Part shown: in pieces, positions 50,267 through 61,230 of the stretch
Layout of the letters: each line of letters starts with the position of its first letter
Position numbering within the stretch: the stretch's first letter is position 1
Origin: Bosea sp. BIWAKO-01
GTDB taxonomy: Bacteria > Pseudomonadota > Alphaproteobacteria > Rhizobiales > Beijerinckiaceae
DNA: 64,000 nucleotides
Reading direction: 5' to 3'
Assembly (NCBI RefSeq): GCF_001748145.1
Contig: NZ_BCQA01000001.1
Span: 4,428,501-4,492,500, forward strand
Position numbers and translations under genes: made by a program
The notes under the pieces: generated by a model
Seen by the model: the letters and a program-made list of their open reading frames with translations, nothing else
The model's database searches: none
What the model was told of the DNA's origin: nothing

Positions 50267-50364
50267 TTGTGCTCTCTTTAGATTAATTCAAATAAGGAGA
50301 TCCTCCGAACCAGCGCCCAAGAGTGTCATCTGTCCGGTGAAAACCGGTCGGCAGCCCCTTGGAG

Positions 50365-51453
50365 CTAAGGCAAAAGCAGGAACGCTGGCCCGGCGATCAC
50401 GCGGACCGGCCCACGCATCGGCGGATCGATCGAGCCGCGCAATTCGATCGCATCGCTCATCACGCTCTCGTCTCGGAGCGAGGCTTCGCGCGTGCGCAGC
50501 TTGCGGCGCAGCGCCTGCATCTGCGCTTCGACGCGCGAAATGCCGACCCGCTCGTCGATGCCGCGCCGATCGCCGGCGCTGAGCTCCCGCGCCGATCTGA
50601 AATCGACGAAATCGCGCCGGCTATAGGGCCACTGCGACGAGCCGGTGAAGGTCGTGACCTTGCCGTCCAGCACGACGCTGTCGCCGGGACGCAGCGTGAT
50701 ATCGCGCAACAGCGAGACGCGGCGCTCGCCGCTGGCGACAATCGGCGGCCGGCAGGCCGGATCAGAGGATTTTTCGTGGCCATAAGCAACGGGCAGCGAG
50801 CCATAGGTCTTGCCATCCGCCGAGACGGCGCCGTCGATCGTGCTCGCGCCTGCGGGAACGCGGAAAACCTTGACCGGGATGCCGGGGTTCATGGCCCGGC
50901 AGAGGGCGTCGTGTGCCGTGAGGTCAGATTGGGTATTCAAGTTGCCGATCGGCGCATGGAAGCCGTCGCAGAGCCGCACACAGATGGTGCGCGCGCCATG
51001 CCCGCTGCCGGAGACGGTATCGAGGCGTGCAACACTGTGCTGCGTCGTGGGGCGTCGGGCCGCCTGACGCGGAGGTTCGACCGACCTGAAAGGGTTCAAG
51101 ACCACGGGCGGGTGCGCGATGCGCCCGTTTGGTACGCTGCGCGTCAGGGGCAGGTTCCAGATGCCACGCGCGGGCGCATAGGCGATGGGGGCGCTGGCTT
51201 GCGGGGCGCGCATAGCACGGCGGTTCGCCGCTTCCTGGAGCTGAAAGTCGCGGACGCCGGCATCGTCGCCAGCCTGGACGAGCGAGATCGTGCCGATCGC
51301 GCCGCCCGCTCCGAGCACAAGGCCGAGCGCAGTCATCGCTGCCAAGCGGCCTGTGCGTTTCTTGCCGTGAGCATTGCGCTCCAGCGCAACGACGGGGACA
51401 GGGCTGCCTAACGGCGGGTCTTCCCGATCGGGGATCTCACGGACACGAAACAT
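50365..51453 (-). CDS. DUF2865 family protein, copy 1
   Basis: 362 residues. A membrane helix at about 37-61 (LAAMTALGLVLGAGGAIGTISL) with a long cytoplasmic or linker part. The conserved core (about 145-260) has the Cys-rich start RTICVRLCDGFHAPIG, then LCRAMNPGIPVKVFRVPAGA and YGHEKSSDPACRP; several Cys could form disulfides in the periplasm. The last ~30 residues are a Pro/Arg-rich extra. Function unknown. A close paralogue lies directly upstream on the same strand. Confidence 0.75.
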   Translation of the reverse strand: MFRVREIPDREDPPLGSPVPVVALERNAHGKKRTGRLAAMTALGLVLGAGGAIGTISLVQAGDDAGVRDFQLQEAANRRAMRAPQASAPIAYAPARGIWNLPLTRSVPNGRIAHPPVVLNPFRSVEPPRQAARRPTTQHSVARLDTVSGSGHGARTICVRLCDGFHAPIGNLNTQSDLTAHDALCRAMNPGIPVKVFRVPAGASTIDGAVSADGKTYGSLPVAYGHEKSSDPACRPPIVASGERRVSLLRDITLRPGDSVVLDGKVTTFTGSSQWPYSRRDFVDFRSARELSAGDRRGIDERVGISRVEAQMQALRRKLRTREASLRDESVMSDAIELRGSIDPPMRGPVRVIAGPAFLLLP

Positions 51454-51550
51454 CGCGTCAACTCCACTCGCGCTTGTTCTTCGTCCGCCGCTCTTGGGGT
51501 GTAGTTTACTTTTCGTTAATCATCAACGGCCCGTCGGCGTTCGCCCATGC

Positions 51551-51583
51551 AAAACGGGCGCGATGCTTAACGCAGCGCGCCCG
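51551..51583 (-). terminator. Rho-independent terminator between the DUF2865 genes
   Basis: 8-bp stem CGGGCGCG / CGCGCCCG with a 13-base loop; on the minus strand it is followed by TTTTGC. It lies 24 bases past the stop of the upstream copy, so the two paralogues are probably separate transcripts. Confidence 0.7.
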
Positions 51584-51606
51584 GCCAAAATGCCTGGAGA
51601 GAGGGC

Positions 51607-52632
51607 TCAGCTTTCGGGCGAGATGACGATGCGCCGCATGCTCGAGGCGGTTGCGGTTTCACCCGTGCCGCTCTCGAAACGGCCGCGCAGCTCGATCGTT
51701 GTAGCATCTCCGATCTTCGCCACCTGCACCGTCATGTCGCGACGCAGGGCCAGCATCTGGCCTTCACGGTTGGAAATGCCGACCGTGTCGTCGATCATCC
51801 GGCGTTGATTGGCGTTGAGTTCGTTCGACGAGCGGAAATCGCGGAAGTTCCTCGGGTTGTAAGGCCAGGTGGACGAGCCCTCGAAGGTTGTCACCTTGCC
51901 ATCAAGCACCACCGAGTCGCCCGGGCGCAGGGTGAAATCCCGCAGAAGAGAGACACGGCGATCCCCAGCAGACGGGACGGTGGGCCTGCAGCCCGGATCG
52001 GACGATTTTTCGTGACCGTAGGCAACGGGCAGGGCGCCATAGGTCCTGCCATCGGAGGCCACGGCGCCGTCGATATCCGCGGCGCCGGCAGGAACGCGGA
52101 AGACCTTGACCGGAATGCCGGGATTCATCGCCGTGCAAAGCGCCTCATGCGCCGGCCAGTCGGCCTGCGAGCGCAAATGGCCAAGCGGCATGTGATAGCC
52201 GTCGCACATCCGCACGCAGATGGTGCGGGAGGCGCTTGACCCGGAATCGTAACGCGCCGTTGCACGGAGAGCGCCTGCAGTCGCTCCATCGCGCGGCTTG
52301 CCGCGTTCGCGCAGGACGGGCGGATGTTCGATCCGGCCATCCGGGTATGAGCCGAAGAGCGGCAGCCTCCAGCCTGAACCGACCGGAGCATAGGTCAAGG
52401 GCGTGGCACTAGGCGCACGCCTCGTCGCTTCCTGAAGATGGAAGGCACGAACGCCGGCGTCATCGCCAGCCCGAACGAGGGAAGCGGTCACCGCTGTGGC
52501 GCTCGCCCCGAGAACCAATCCGAGCAGCGCCATGGCTCCGTAGCGCGTCAGAGCGGCCCGTCGGGAGGGAGCTGGGTGGATTCCGGGCAGAGTATGGCCC
52601 GACAGCGGCACGGCATTTCTTATGCGGAACAT
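51607..52632 (-). CDS. DUF2865 family protein, copy 2
   Basis: 341 residues, same plan as copy 1: membrane helix at about 33-56 (GAMALLGLVLGASATAVTASL), then RAGDDAGVRAFHLQEA shared nearly word for word with copy 1, a variable Pro/Arg linker, and the core RTICVRMCDGYHMPLG, AMNPGIPVKVFRVPAGA, VAYGHEKSSDPGCRP, LLRDFTLRPGDSVVLDGKV. The C-termini differ. Function unknown. The gene pair most likely arose by tandem duplication. Confidence 0.75.
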   Translation of the reverse strand: MFRIRNAVPLSGHTLPGIHPAPSRRAALTRYGAMALLGLVLGASATAVTASLVRAGDDAGVRAFHLQEATRRAPSATPLTYAPVGSGWRLPLFGSYPDGRIEHPPVLRERGKPRDGATAGALRATARYDSGSSASRTICVRMCDGYHMPLGHLRSQADWPAHEALCTAMNPGIPVKVFRVPAGAADIDGAVASDGRTYGALPVAYGHEKSSDPGCRPTVPSAGDRRVSLLRDFTLRPGDSVVLDGKVTTFEGSSTWPYNPRNFRDFRSSNELNANQRRMIDDTVGISNREGQMLALRRDMTVQVAKIGDATTIELRGRFESGTGETATASSMRRIVISPES

Positions 52633-52729
52633 CGACGACTTTGCTTATGGCAGGGATCACTCACCCAGCGTTATGCAAAGCCGCCGTTCTCTCCGCTTTA
52701 AGGCACAAGGTTGCCTTTGATGCATTCTG

Positions 52730-52772
52730 CAGAAATACGCCACGAACCGCGGGAGATGCGAGGTTCGTGGCG
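52730..52772 (-). terminator. Rho-independent terminator of the RND operon
   Basis: Perfect 11-bp stem CGCCACGAACC / GGTTCGTGGCG with a 13-base loop, 34 bases past the RND gene stop; TATTTCTGC follows on the minus strand. Confidence 0.7.
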
Positions 52773-52805
52773 CAGGTACGATTGGGAGGGAGGCTTTGAC
52801 CGCCC

Positions 52806-55800
52806 TCAGAGGTCCGGGCCGCGCACCACCTGCGGGATGGCGACGGGCACAGCGGAGGTGGGCACGCTCTCGCGTTCGCCGCGACTGCGACCGGAGAGCC
52901 AGGTGTCGACCTTGTCGAGGTAGAAGTAGATCACCGGCGTGATGTAGAGCGTCAGCAGCTGCGAGACGATCAAGCCGCCGACCACGGCGATGCCGAGCGG
53001 CTGGCGCAGCTCGGCGCCGGCGCCCGCGCCGAGTGCGATGGGGAGCACGCCGAAGATCGCGGCAAAGCTCGTCATCATGATCGGGCGGAAACGGACAAGC
53101 GCCGCCTCGCGGATGGCGGTCAGCGCATCGTCCCCCTGCTTGCGACGCTCGATCGCAAAATCGACCATCATGATCGCGTTCTTCTTGACGATGCCGACCA
53201 GCATCAGGATGCCGATGATCGCGATCACCGACAGGTCCATGTTGAAATACTGCAGGGCGAGCAGCGCTCCGAGCCCGGCCGAGGGGAGGCCGGAGAGGAT
53301 GGTGATCGGGTGGATGAAGCTTTCGTAGAGAATGCCGAGAATGATGTAGATCACCAGGATCGCGGCGAAGATCAGCAGGCCTTGCCCCTTCAGCGCATCC
53401 TGGAACAGCTGGGCGGAACCGGCGAAGCTCGTCACGATCGAGGCCGGCAGATTGACGTCGCGCTCGGCCGCACGGATGGCGTTGACGGCGTCGCCAAGCG
53501 AGATGCCCGGCGCCGTGTTGAACGAGATTGTCACCGCCGGCTGCTGCGAGATGCGGTTCACTGCAAGCGGGCCGACGCTGGGCTTGATCGTCGCCACCGT
53601 TTCCAGCGGCACGTTCAGGCCATTCGCAGCCTTGAGCAGCAGCCGCGAGAGCACGGCGGGATCCTGCTGATAGGCGCGATTGGCCTCCATGATGACCTGA
53701 TAATCGGTCGAGGGGGTGAAGATCGTCGCGATCTGGCGCGAGCCGAAAGCGTTGCCCAGCGCCTGCCGGATCTGGTCGCTGGAAATGCCCAGGCTCGCGG
53801 CGCGTTCGCGGTCGATGTCGATCGAGAGCTGCGGGTTGCGCAATTGCAGATCGATATTGGCATCGCGCAGCTGTGGAAGCCGCGCGAGCCGCTGCTGCAT
53901 CAGCGGAGCATAGGCGAAGAGCGCATTCAGGTCCGGCCCCTGCAGCGAATAGAGGTACTGCGCGCGTGACGAGCGGCCGGCGTTGAGGTTGATGTTCTGC
54001 ACCTGCTGGAACACCGCAGTGATACCGGGCACGTCGCCGGTCGCGCGCCTCAGCCGCGAGATGACCACCTCGGCCTTCTCGCGTTGATCCTTGGGCTTCA
54101 GCGCGATGAACATGAAGCCATTATTGGTGGCGTTGAAGCCGCCGATATTCGAGGTCAGATAATCGACCGCCGGATCGGCCTTGACGATTTCGGCGATGCG
54201 GATCTGGCGCGCCGCCATGGCCTCGAACGACGTGTCGGGTGGGCCTTCGGTCGATGCGCGAAGGAGGCCGGTATCCTCGGTCGGGAAGAAGCCCTTCGGG
54301 ATGTCGATATACATCTGCGCCGAGATATAGACCGTCGCCAGCGTGAAGATCAGCATCAGGATGCGCGCCTTCAGCACGCAGTCCAGCGTCCAGCGATAGG
54401 CGCCCAGCATCCCCTGGAAGCCGGCCTCGAAGACGCGCTCGATCAGGTTCGGCTTCTTGTGGTGATCATGCGCCTTGAGAAAACGGGCGCAGAGCATCGG
54501 GGTGAGGGTCAGGGAGACGAAGCCCGAGACGATGATCGCGGCGGCGATCGTGCCGGCAAACTCCGTGAAAACCTTGCCGACGACGCCGCCCATGAAGAAG
54601 ACGGGGATGAAGACGGCAACGAGCGAAATGGTGATCGAGAGAATGGTGAAGCCGATCTCGCGCGAGCCGTCGAGGGCCGCCTGGAACGGTTTCTTGCCCA
54701 TCTCGATATGCCGGATGATGTTTTCCAGCATGACGATGGCGTCATCGACGACGAAGCCGACTGCGAGCGTCAGTGCAAGCAGCGAGATGTTGTCGAGCGA
54801 ATAGCCGAGCGCGTGCATGATCGCGAAGGTGCCGACCAGCGAAATCGGCAGGGCGAGCGTCGGAATCAGCGTCGCGGCCAGGCTCTTCAGGAACAGGAAG
54901 ATGACCATGATCACGAGCGCGATCGCGATCATCAGCGAGACCTCGACATCCTCCACCGCCTCCCGGATCGGGATCGAGCGGTCGTTCAGGACATTGAGTT
55001 CCATGGCGGCTGGAAGTTGCTCGCGATAGGCCTCGAGCCTGGACTTGATGCTGTCGACGACCTCGACGGTGTTGGCGTCGGACTGACGATAGACCGCCAG
55101 CATGATCGAGCGCTGCCCGTTGAACCAGCTGCCGGTCTGGTTGTTCTCGACGGAGTCGTAGACCTGCGCCACGTCCTCGAGGCGGATCGGCACGCCGTTT
55201 TTCTGCGAGATGATGAGGTTGCCGTACTCGGCGGCACGCTCCATCTGGCCGGTGGCGCCAAGCGTCAGGCGCTGGTTCTCGCCATTGAGCGTGCCGACCG
55301 GGGAATTGGAGTTGGCGGCGGCGATCGCATTGCGGACATCGCTCAGCGCCAGGCCGCGAGCCGACACGGCGTCGGGATTGACCTGCACGCGCACGGCGTA
55401 TTTCTGCGCGCCGAAGATGTTGACCTGCGCGACGCCAGGCAATTGCGAGATCTGCTGCTGCAGGATGTTCTCGCCGAATTCATGGACTTCGTAGAGCGGT
55501 TTCGTCGCCGAGGTCAGCACCATGAACAGCACAGGCTGATCGGCCGGATTGACCTTCCTGAAGCTCGGCGGCGAGGGTAGCTCCGGCGGCAGCCGACGCG
55601 CGGTGGCACTCAGCGCGGCCTGCACATCGAGCGCTGCGCCGTCGATATTGCGGTTGAGGTCGAATTGCAGCGTGATCGAGGTCGCCCCGAGCTGCGAGAC
55701 CGAGGACATCGAGGTGATGCCCGAGATCGAGGCGAATTCGCGCTCCAGCGGTGCGGCGACCGAGGAGGCCATCGATTCGGGGCTCGCGCCCGGCAGGCGA

Positions 55801-55946
55801 GCGCTGACATTGATCGTCGGAAAATCGACCCGCGGCAATGCCGCGACCGGAAGCTGTTTGAAGGCGAACAACCCGAAGATCAGAAAGGTTGCCATCAGGA
55901 GTGTCGTCATCACCGGACGACGGATGCAGGCCTCTGGGAGGTTCAT
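52806..55946 (-). CDS. RND efflux pump inner-membrane transporter (MdtB/MuxB-like)
   Basis: 1046 residues, 12 membrane helices and two large periplasmic loops. Proton-relay residues are in place: the paired Asp in helix 4 (GFVVDDAIVMLENI, about 405) and the Lys in helix 10 (GIVKKNAIMMVDFA, about 930). The start MNLPEACIRRPVMTTLLM and the LPVAALPRVDFPTI loop match the hydrophobe/amphiphile efflux family, nearest the MdtBC/MuxBC branch by eye. It overlaps the adaptor gene by one base (TGATG). No outer-membrane channel gene is beside it, so it must borrow a TolC-like partner. Confidence 0.94.
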   Translation of the reverse strand: MNLPEACIRRPVMTTLLMATFLIFGLFAFKQLPVAALPRVDFPTINVSARLPGASPESMASSVAAPLEREFASISGITSMSSVSQLGATSITLQFDLNRNIDGAALDVQAALSATARRLPPELPSPPSFRKVNPADQPVLFMVLTSATKPLYEVHEFGENILQQQISQLPGVAQVNIFGAQKYAVRVQVNPDAVSARGLALSDVRNAIAAANSNSPVGTLNGENQRLTLGATGQMERAAEYGNLIISQKNGVPIRLEDVAQVYDSVENNQTGSWFNGQRSIMLAVYRQSDANTVEVVDSIKSRLEAYREQLPAAMELNVLNDRSIPIREAVEDVEVSLMIAIALVIMVIFLFLKSLAATLIPTLALPISLVGTFAIMHALGYSLDNISLLALTLAVGFVVDDAIVMLENIIRHIEMGKKPFQAALDGSREIGFTILSITISLVAVFIPVFFMGGVVGKVFTEFAGTIAAAIIVSGFVSLTLTPMLCARFLKAHDHHKKPNLIERVFEAGFQGMLGAYRWTLDCVLKARILMLIFTLATVYISAQMYIDIPKGFFPTEDTGLLRASTEGPPDTSFEAMAARQIRIAEIVKADPAVDYLTSNIGGFNATNNGFMFIALKPKDQREKAEVVISRLRRATGDVPGITAVFQQVQNINLNAGRSSRAQYLYSLQGPDLNALFAYAPLMQQRLARLPQLRDANIDLQLRNPQLSIDIDRERAASLGISSDQIRQALGNAFGSRQIATIFTPSTDYQVIMEANRAYQQDPAVLSRLLLKAANGLNVPLETVATIKPSVGPLAVNRISQQPAVTISFNTAPGISLGDAVNAIRAAERDVNLPASIVTSFAGSAQLFQDALKGQGLLIFAAILVIYIILGILYESFIHPITILSGLPSAGLGALLALQYFNMDLSVIAIIGILMLVGIVKKNAIMMVDFAIERRKQGDDALTAIREAALVRFRPIMMTSFAAIFGVLPIALGAGAGAELRQPLGIAVVGGLIVSQLLTLYITPVIYFYLDKVDTWLSGRSRGERESVPTSAVPVAIPQVVRGPDL

Positions 55947-57199
55947 CAGCCAGCACTCCCGCGCTGCGAGGTCTGGTTGGGCGGCGGCCTCTGGCCGCCC
56001 CGGTTGCGCTCGACCGCGCGGGCGCCGTCGGTCAGCAGGAGCTGGCCGTCGATGACCACCGTCTCGTCGCCCTTCAGGCCGGAGGCAAGGACGACGCGGT
56101 CATCGATGGTGCGGTCAACGGTGACCGGGCGGGCGCGGGCGACCCCGTCCTCGATCACGAAGACGAAGGTGCCGTTCTGGCCGTTCTGGACGGCTTCGCG
56201 GGGCACGGTCAGTGCATCGGGCTCGACACGCAGGGTCAGGCGGACCTGGCAGAGGGCGCCCGGCCAGAGGGTCTCGTCGGGATTGTCGAAGATCGCGCGC
56301 ATCTGGATCGTGCCGGTCGTGGCGTCGACGAGATTGTCGATGACCGCGATCTTGCCCTCGACGCCGCGGCTCGCCCCCTGCTGCGTGGCAACAGCCACGG
56401 CCGTGCCGGCATTCATCGCGTCGCGGATGCTGGACAGCTGGCGCTGGGGCAGTGCGAAGCTGACATAGATCGGGTCGACCTGGTTGATCGTGACCAGCGT
56501 GGTCGAGTTGTCGCCGGTCTTGGCGATATTGCCTTCCTTGAGGCCGGCTACGCCAATCCGGCCCGAAACCGGGGCGGTGATGGTGTAATAGGTCAGCTGG
56601 ACCTTGAGGGCATCGACCGCGGCCTCACCACCACGGACACTGGCCTTGAGCGTCGCGACCTGGGTGCGGGCGGTGTCGAGACGCTGGTCGGTGGCGAAAT
56701 CGCGCTTGGCGAGTTCTTCCGCACGGCGCAGATCGGCTTCGGCGGAGGCGAGCGAGGCCTTGTCGCGGGCGACACCCGCTTCGGCCTGCTTCAGCAGCGC
56801 TTCCGCCAGGCGGGAGTCGAGGCGGAAGAGCATGTCGCCCTTCTTCACATAGCCTCCATCGGGGAAGCCGACCTCGATGATCTGCGTATCGACGCGCGAG
56901 CGCACCGCAACGCTTGAGAGTGCCTGCACGGTGCCGATCGCGTCGAGCCTGACCGGCATCGGCCGGCGTTCAGCCTTGGCCGTGACGATCGTCACAGGCG
57001 GGCGCTGTTGTCCCGAAGCGCGAGATGACGGGGTTGCGGCCTGCTGGGCCGGCTGGGCATAGGGCGGGATGATCTTCCCGTAGGGAATGCGATCGAGCGG
57101 AGGAGGGACTGATCGGCCGGAATAGTGAAGACCCGCGCCAGCTGCGACCGCGCCGACGGCGGCCACGACAACAACGCGCCCGAAAGACAAGACTGCCAT
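55946..57199 (-). CDS. RND efflux periplasmic adaptor (membrane fusion protein)
   Basis: 417 residues. An N-terminal signal-anchor (about 7-26) is followed by the lipoyl half-motif PMPVRLDAIGTVQALSSVAV, a helical hairpin (about 140-200; Ala/Arg/Glu-rich), the second half-motif TITAPVSGRIGV and the beta-barrel domain. It joins the pump to an outer-membrane channel. The ATG at 57199 (AAGG upstream) is preferred; another in-frame ATG is 13 codons earlier. No regulator gene is adjacent. Confidence 0.92.
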   Translation of the reverse strand: MAVLSFGRVVVVAAVGAVAAGAGLHYSGRSVPPPLDRIPYGKIIPPYAQPAQQAATPSSRASGQQRPPVTIVTAKAERRPMPVRLDAIGTVQALSSVAVRSRVDTQIIEVGFPDGGYVKKGDMLFRLDSRLAEALLKQAEAGVARDKASLASAEADLRRAEELAKRDFATDQRLDTARTQVATLKASVRGGEAAVDALKVQLTYYTITAPVSGRIGVAGLKEGNIAKTGDNSTTLVTINQVDPIYVSFALPQRQLSSIRDAMNAGTAVAVATQQGASRGVEGKIAVIDNLVDATTGTIQMRAIFDNPDETLWPGALCQVRLTLRVEPDALTVPREAVQNGQNGTFVFVIEDGVARARPVTVDRTIDDRVVLASGLKGDETVVIDGQLLLTDGARAVERNRGGQRPPPNQTSQRGSAG

Positions 57200-57403
57200 G
57201 CGAAACCTTGCGCCAGAGCGGGACAGACTCTGTACCATTTGGAACGGTCGTCCCTAAACCGTCCTAGCCGCAAGCATTTAGCATGCCGGCAGGTGGTTTT
57301 GGGCGCAAGCGCGAAACTGCGTTTGTCTCACGATGTAGCGAGGATGTGACAGAGTATATCTTACGGGCGTGCGTCTGCGAACATTGCACGCCGCACGAGC
57401 ATG

Positions 57404-57814
57404 TCAAAGTACCGTAACGACAATGCCGACCGCCATGCAGAACAGGCAGACGACGCCCAGAGCAAAGACGGCCGCGCGCGCCGGAACCCGGTTGGATCCG
57501 GTATGGATCAAGGCGTGCACGATGCGCGTCAGCACGAAGGCCCAGGCAAGCGCAACAATCACCGTGCCGGTCGCGCCGACCTCCATGGCGAGCATGATCA
57601 GGGCGAAGAAAAGGACCGGCGTCTCGAACTGATTGGCATAATTCGCAGCGGCGAGGCGGGCACGCTCCGGATAGCGCTCGGTCGAGACCGCGACATCGGC
57701 CATCCCGACCTCCTTGTTCCGGAACGCGACACGACGGCGCTGGAACAGGATGCCGAGCACGACGAAGGTCCACAGGATCTGAGCGAGGGCGGGGTAGACC
57801 AATTTGATCGTCAT
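57404..57814 (-). CDS. MAPEG family membrane protein
   Basis: 136 residues, four membrane helices. The motif RARLAAANYANQFETPVLFF, with the Asn/Glu of the MAPEG glutathione site, and ALAWAFVLTRIVHALIH are characteristic of the bacterial subgroup. Members are glutathione transferases or of unknown activity; no substrate can be assigned. Single gene, downstream of the guaB terminator. Confidence 0.88.
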   Translation of the reverse strand: MTIKLVYPALAQILWTFVVLGILFQRRRVAFRNKEVGMADVAVSTERYPERARLAAANYANQFETPVLFFALIMLAMEVGATGTVIVALAWAFVLTRIVHALIHTGSNRVPARAAVFALGVVCLFCMAVGIVVTVL

Positions 57815-57840
57815 GGGCGGCGCGCCTCTCGCTGTTTATG

Positions 57841-57899
57841 CAAAGGAAAGCCCTCACCCCGGGAGGTTGCCGGTTGGGGCAATTTCGCGGGATGAGGGC
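57841..57899 (-). terminator. Rho-independent terminator of guaB
   Basis: 12-bp stem with one G-U pair (GCCCTCATCCCG / CGGGGTGAGGGC on the minus strand) and a 26-base loop, followed by TTTCCTTTG, 37 bases past the guaB stop. Confidence 0.7.
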
Positions 57900-57936
57900 C
57901 AATCGGCGTCACGATGGTATCGACGAGGCTTGGGCC

Positions 57937-59484
<1,548 letters not shown>

Positions 59485-59584
59485 CTACCGAGTTGACGAG
59501 GCCCGATATCATGCGTGCGGCATCGCCGCTAGTGGCCTCAGCCGAAATTGAGGCGGTTTATGTTGCGCTGCGATAACGCGACAC

Positions 59585-61144
59585 ATGCGACAGGCGCAGG
59601 GCGTCTCTTCGCGATCTGAACCAAATGGCCGTGTTCACGCCACATCGGGCGTGGCAAAGAACGACACTCTCCGATCCCGGCTCCGGGCCGCAAGGTTCTT
59701 TCCCGTGCAACGCGCCAAGCTCCTGCCCCTGATCGTCGCCTGCGCGCTGTTCATGGAGAACACCGACTCCACGGTGATCGCGACCTCGCTGCCGGTGATC
59801 GCGCAATCGCTGGGCGAGGACCCGATTGCGCTGAAGCTGGCGCTGACCTCATATCTCGTCAGCCTTGCGGTCTTCATCCCGATCTCGGGCTGGATGGCCG
59901 ATCGGTACGGCGCTCGCACGATTTTCCGCACTGCGCTCGGCGTCTTCATGCTGGGTTCGATCTTGTGCGCGATCTCGAATTCCCTCGGAGCCTTCGTCGG
60001 CGCGCGCTTCGTGCAGGGCATGGGCGGGGCCATGATGGTGCCCGTCGGTCGGCTGGTCATCCTGCGCAGCGTCGAGAAATCGCAACTCGTCAGCGCTCTG
60101 GCCTATCTGACCGTGCCGGCGCTGGTCGGGCCGGTGGTCGGGCCGCCGCTCGGGGGCTTCATCACCACCTATTTCGACTGGCGCTGGATCTTCTTCATCA
60201 ATATCCCGATCGGGCTGATCGGCATCGTCCTGGCGAGCCGGTTCTTCGAGGACGTGCGCGAGGAAGATGTCGCGCCGCTCGATGTCCGGGGCTTCCTGCT
60301 GTCGGCCTTCGGCTTCGCGGCGCTGATGCTCGGGCTTGCGACCGGCGGGCGGCATCTGGTGCCGGTCGAAGCCTCGATCGGCTTCGTGATCGCGGGCCTG
60401 GCCTCACTGATGACCTATCTCTGGCATGCGCGCCGCACAGCCTATCCGGTCCTGAACCTCTCGCTCTTCAAGATCCCGACATACCGGATCGGCGTGCTCG
60501 GCGGCTCGATCTTCCGCGTCGGCATCGGGGCGATCCCCTTTCTGCTGCCGCTGATGCTTCAGCTTGGCTTTGGCTATGACGCGCTGCATTCGGGCCTGAT
60601 CACCTTCGCTTCGGCCGCAGGTGCCATGATCATGAAGACGCTGGCCAAGACGATCCTGGCGCGGTTCGGTTTCCGCCATGTCCTGATCTTCAATGCGCTG
60701 ATCGGATCGGCCTTCCTGGCGGCATCCGGACTGTTCACGCCGACGACACCGCAATGGCTGATGCTCTGCGTGCTGCTGATCGGCGGGTGCTTCCGCTCGC
60801 TGCAGTTCACCGGCATCAATGCGCTGAGCTATGCCGATGTCTCGAACCGGGACATGTCGAGTGCGACCAGCCTCTCCAGCGTGGCGCAGCAATTGTCACT
60901 CAGCCTCGGGATTACGATCGGCGCCTTCGCGCTGGAGGCGGCGAACATGCTGAACGGCGGCAAGGCGCTCGGCGCGCATGATTTCTGGCCGGCCTTCGTG
61001 CTGGTCGGGCTGATTTCGGCCTCGTCGGCGCTCTGGATGACAAAGCTTGCCCCCGATGCCGGCGCCGAGGTTTCCGGCCACGCGCCGCTCAGCGCGCGCA
61101 AGGCAACGGCCCAGGCGATCGAGGATCAGAAGCCGCTGGACTGA
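59585..61144 (+). CDS. MFS transporter, DHA2-like drug exporter family
   Basis: 519 residues, about 14 membrane helices. Motif A is GWMADRYGARTIFRT between helices 2 and 3; the acidic residue in helix 1 (FMENTDSTVIATSLP) and motif C-like PALVGPVVGPPLGGFI fit proton-coupled drug:H+ antiporters of the DHA2 group. Substrate unknown. The start is uncertain: the first ~40 residues are polar and unconserved, and GTGs at 59650 or 59705 are possible. It is plus-strand, divergent from guaB and convergent with rlmE. Confidence 0.9.
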   Translation: MRQAQGVSSRSEPNGRVHATSGVAKNDTLRSRLRAARFFPVQRAKLLPLIVACALFMENTDSTVIATSLPVIAQSLGEDPIALKLALTSYLVSLAVFIPISGWMADRYGARTIFRTALGVFMLGSILCAISNSLGAFVGARFVQGMGGAMMVPVGRLVILRSVEKSQLVSALAYLTVPALVGPVVGPPLGGFITTYFDWRWIFFINIPIGLIGIVLASRFFEDVREEDVAPLDVRGFLLSAFGFAALMLGLATGGRHLVPVEASIGFVIAGLASLMTYLWHARRTAYPVLNLSLFKIPTYRIGVLGGSIFRVGIGAIPFLLPLMLQLGFGYDALHSGLITFASAAGAMIMKTLAKTILARFGFRHVLIFNALIGSAFLAASGLFTPTTPQWLMLCVLLIGGCFRSLQFTGINALSYADVSNRDMSSATSLSSVAQQLSLSLGITIGAFALEAANMLNGGKALGAHDFWPAFVLVGLISASSALWMTKLAPDAGAEVSGHAPLSARKATAQAIEDQKPLD

Positions 61145-61230
61145 AGGGGCGGCCGGCAACTCCAGCGCTCAGGCGAGGAGGCAAGTCGGGGGCGCCCTTT
61201 CGACCTCCCCCGGCCGCATTCGGGGACGGA

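Noticed and set aside
57241..57264. Imperfect dyad (ACGGT-N9-ACCGT) upstream of the RND adaptor
   Set aside because: Only 5-bp arms and no regulator gene nearby; too weak to call an operator.
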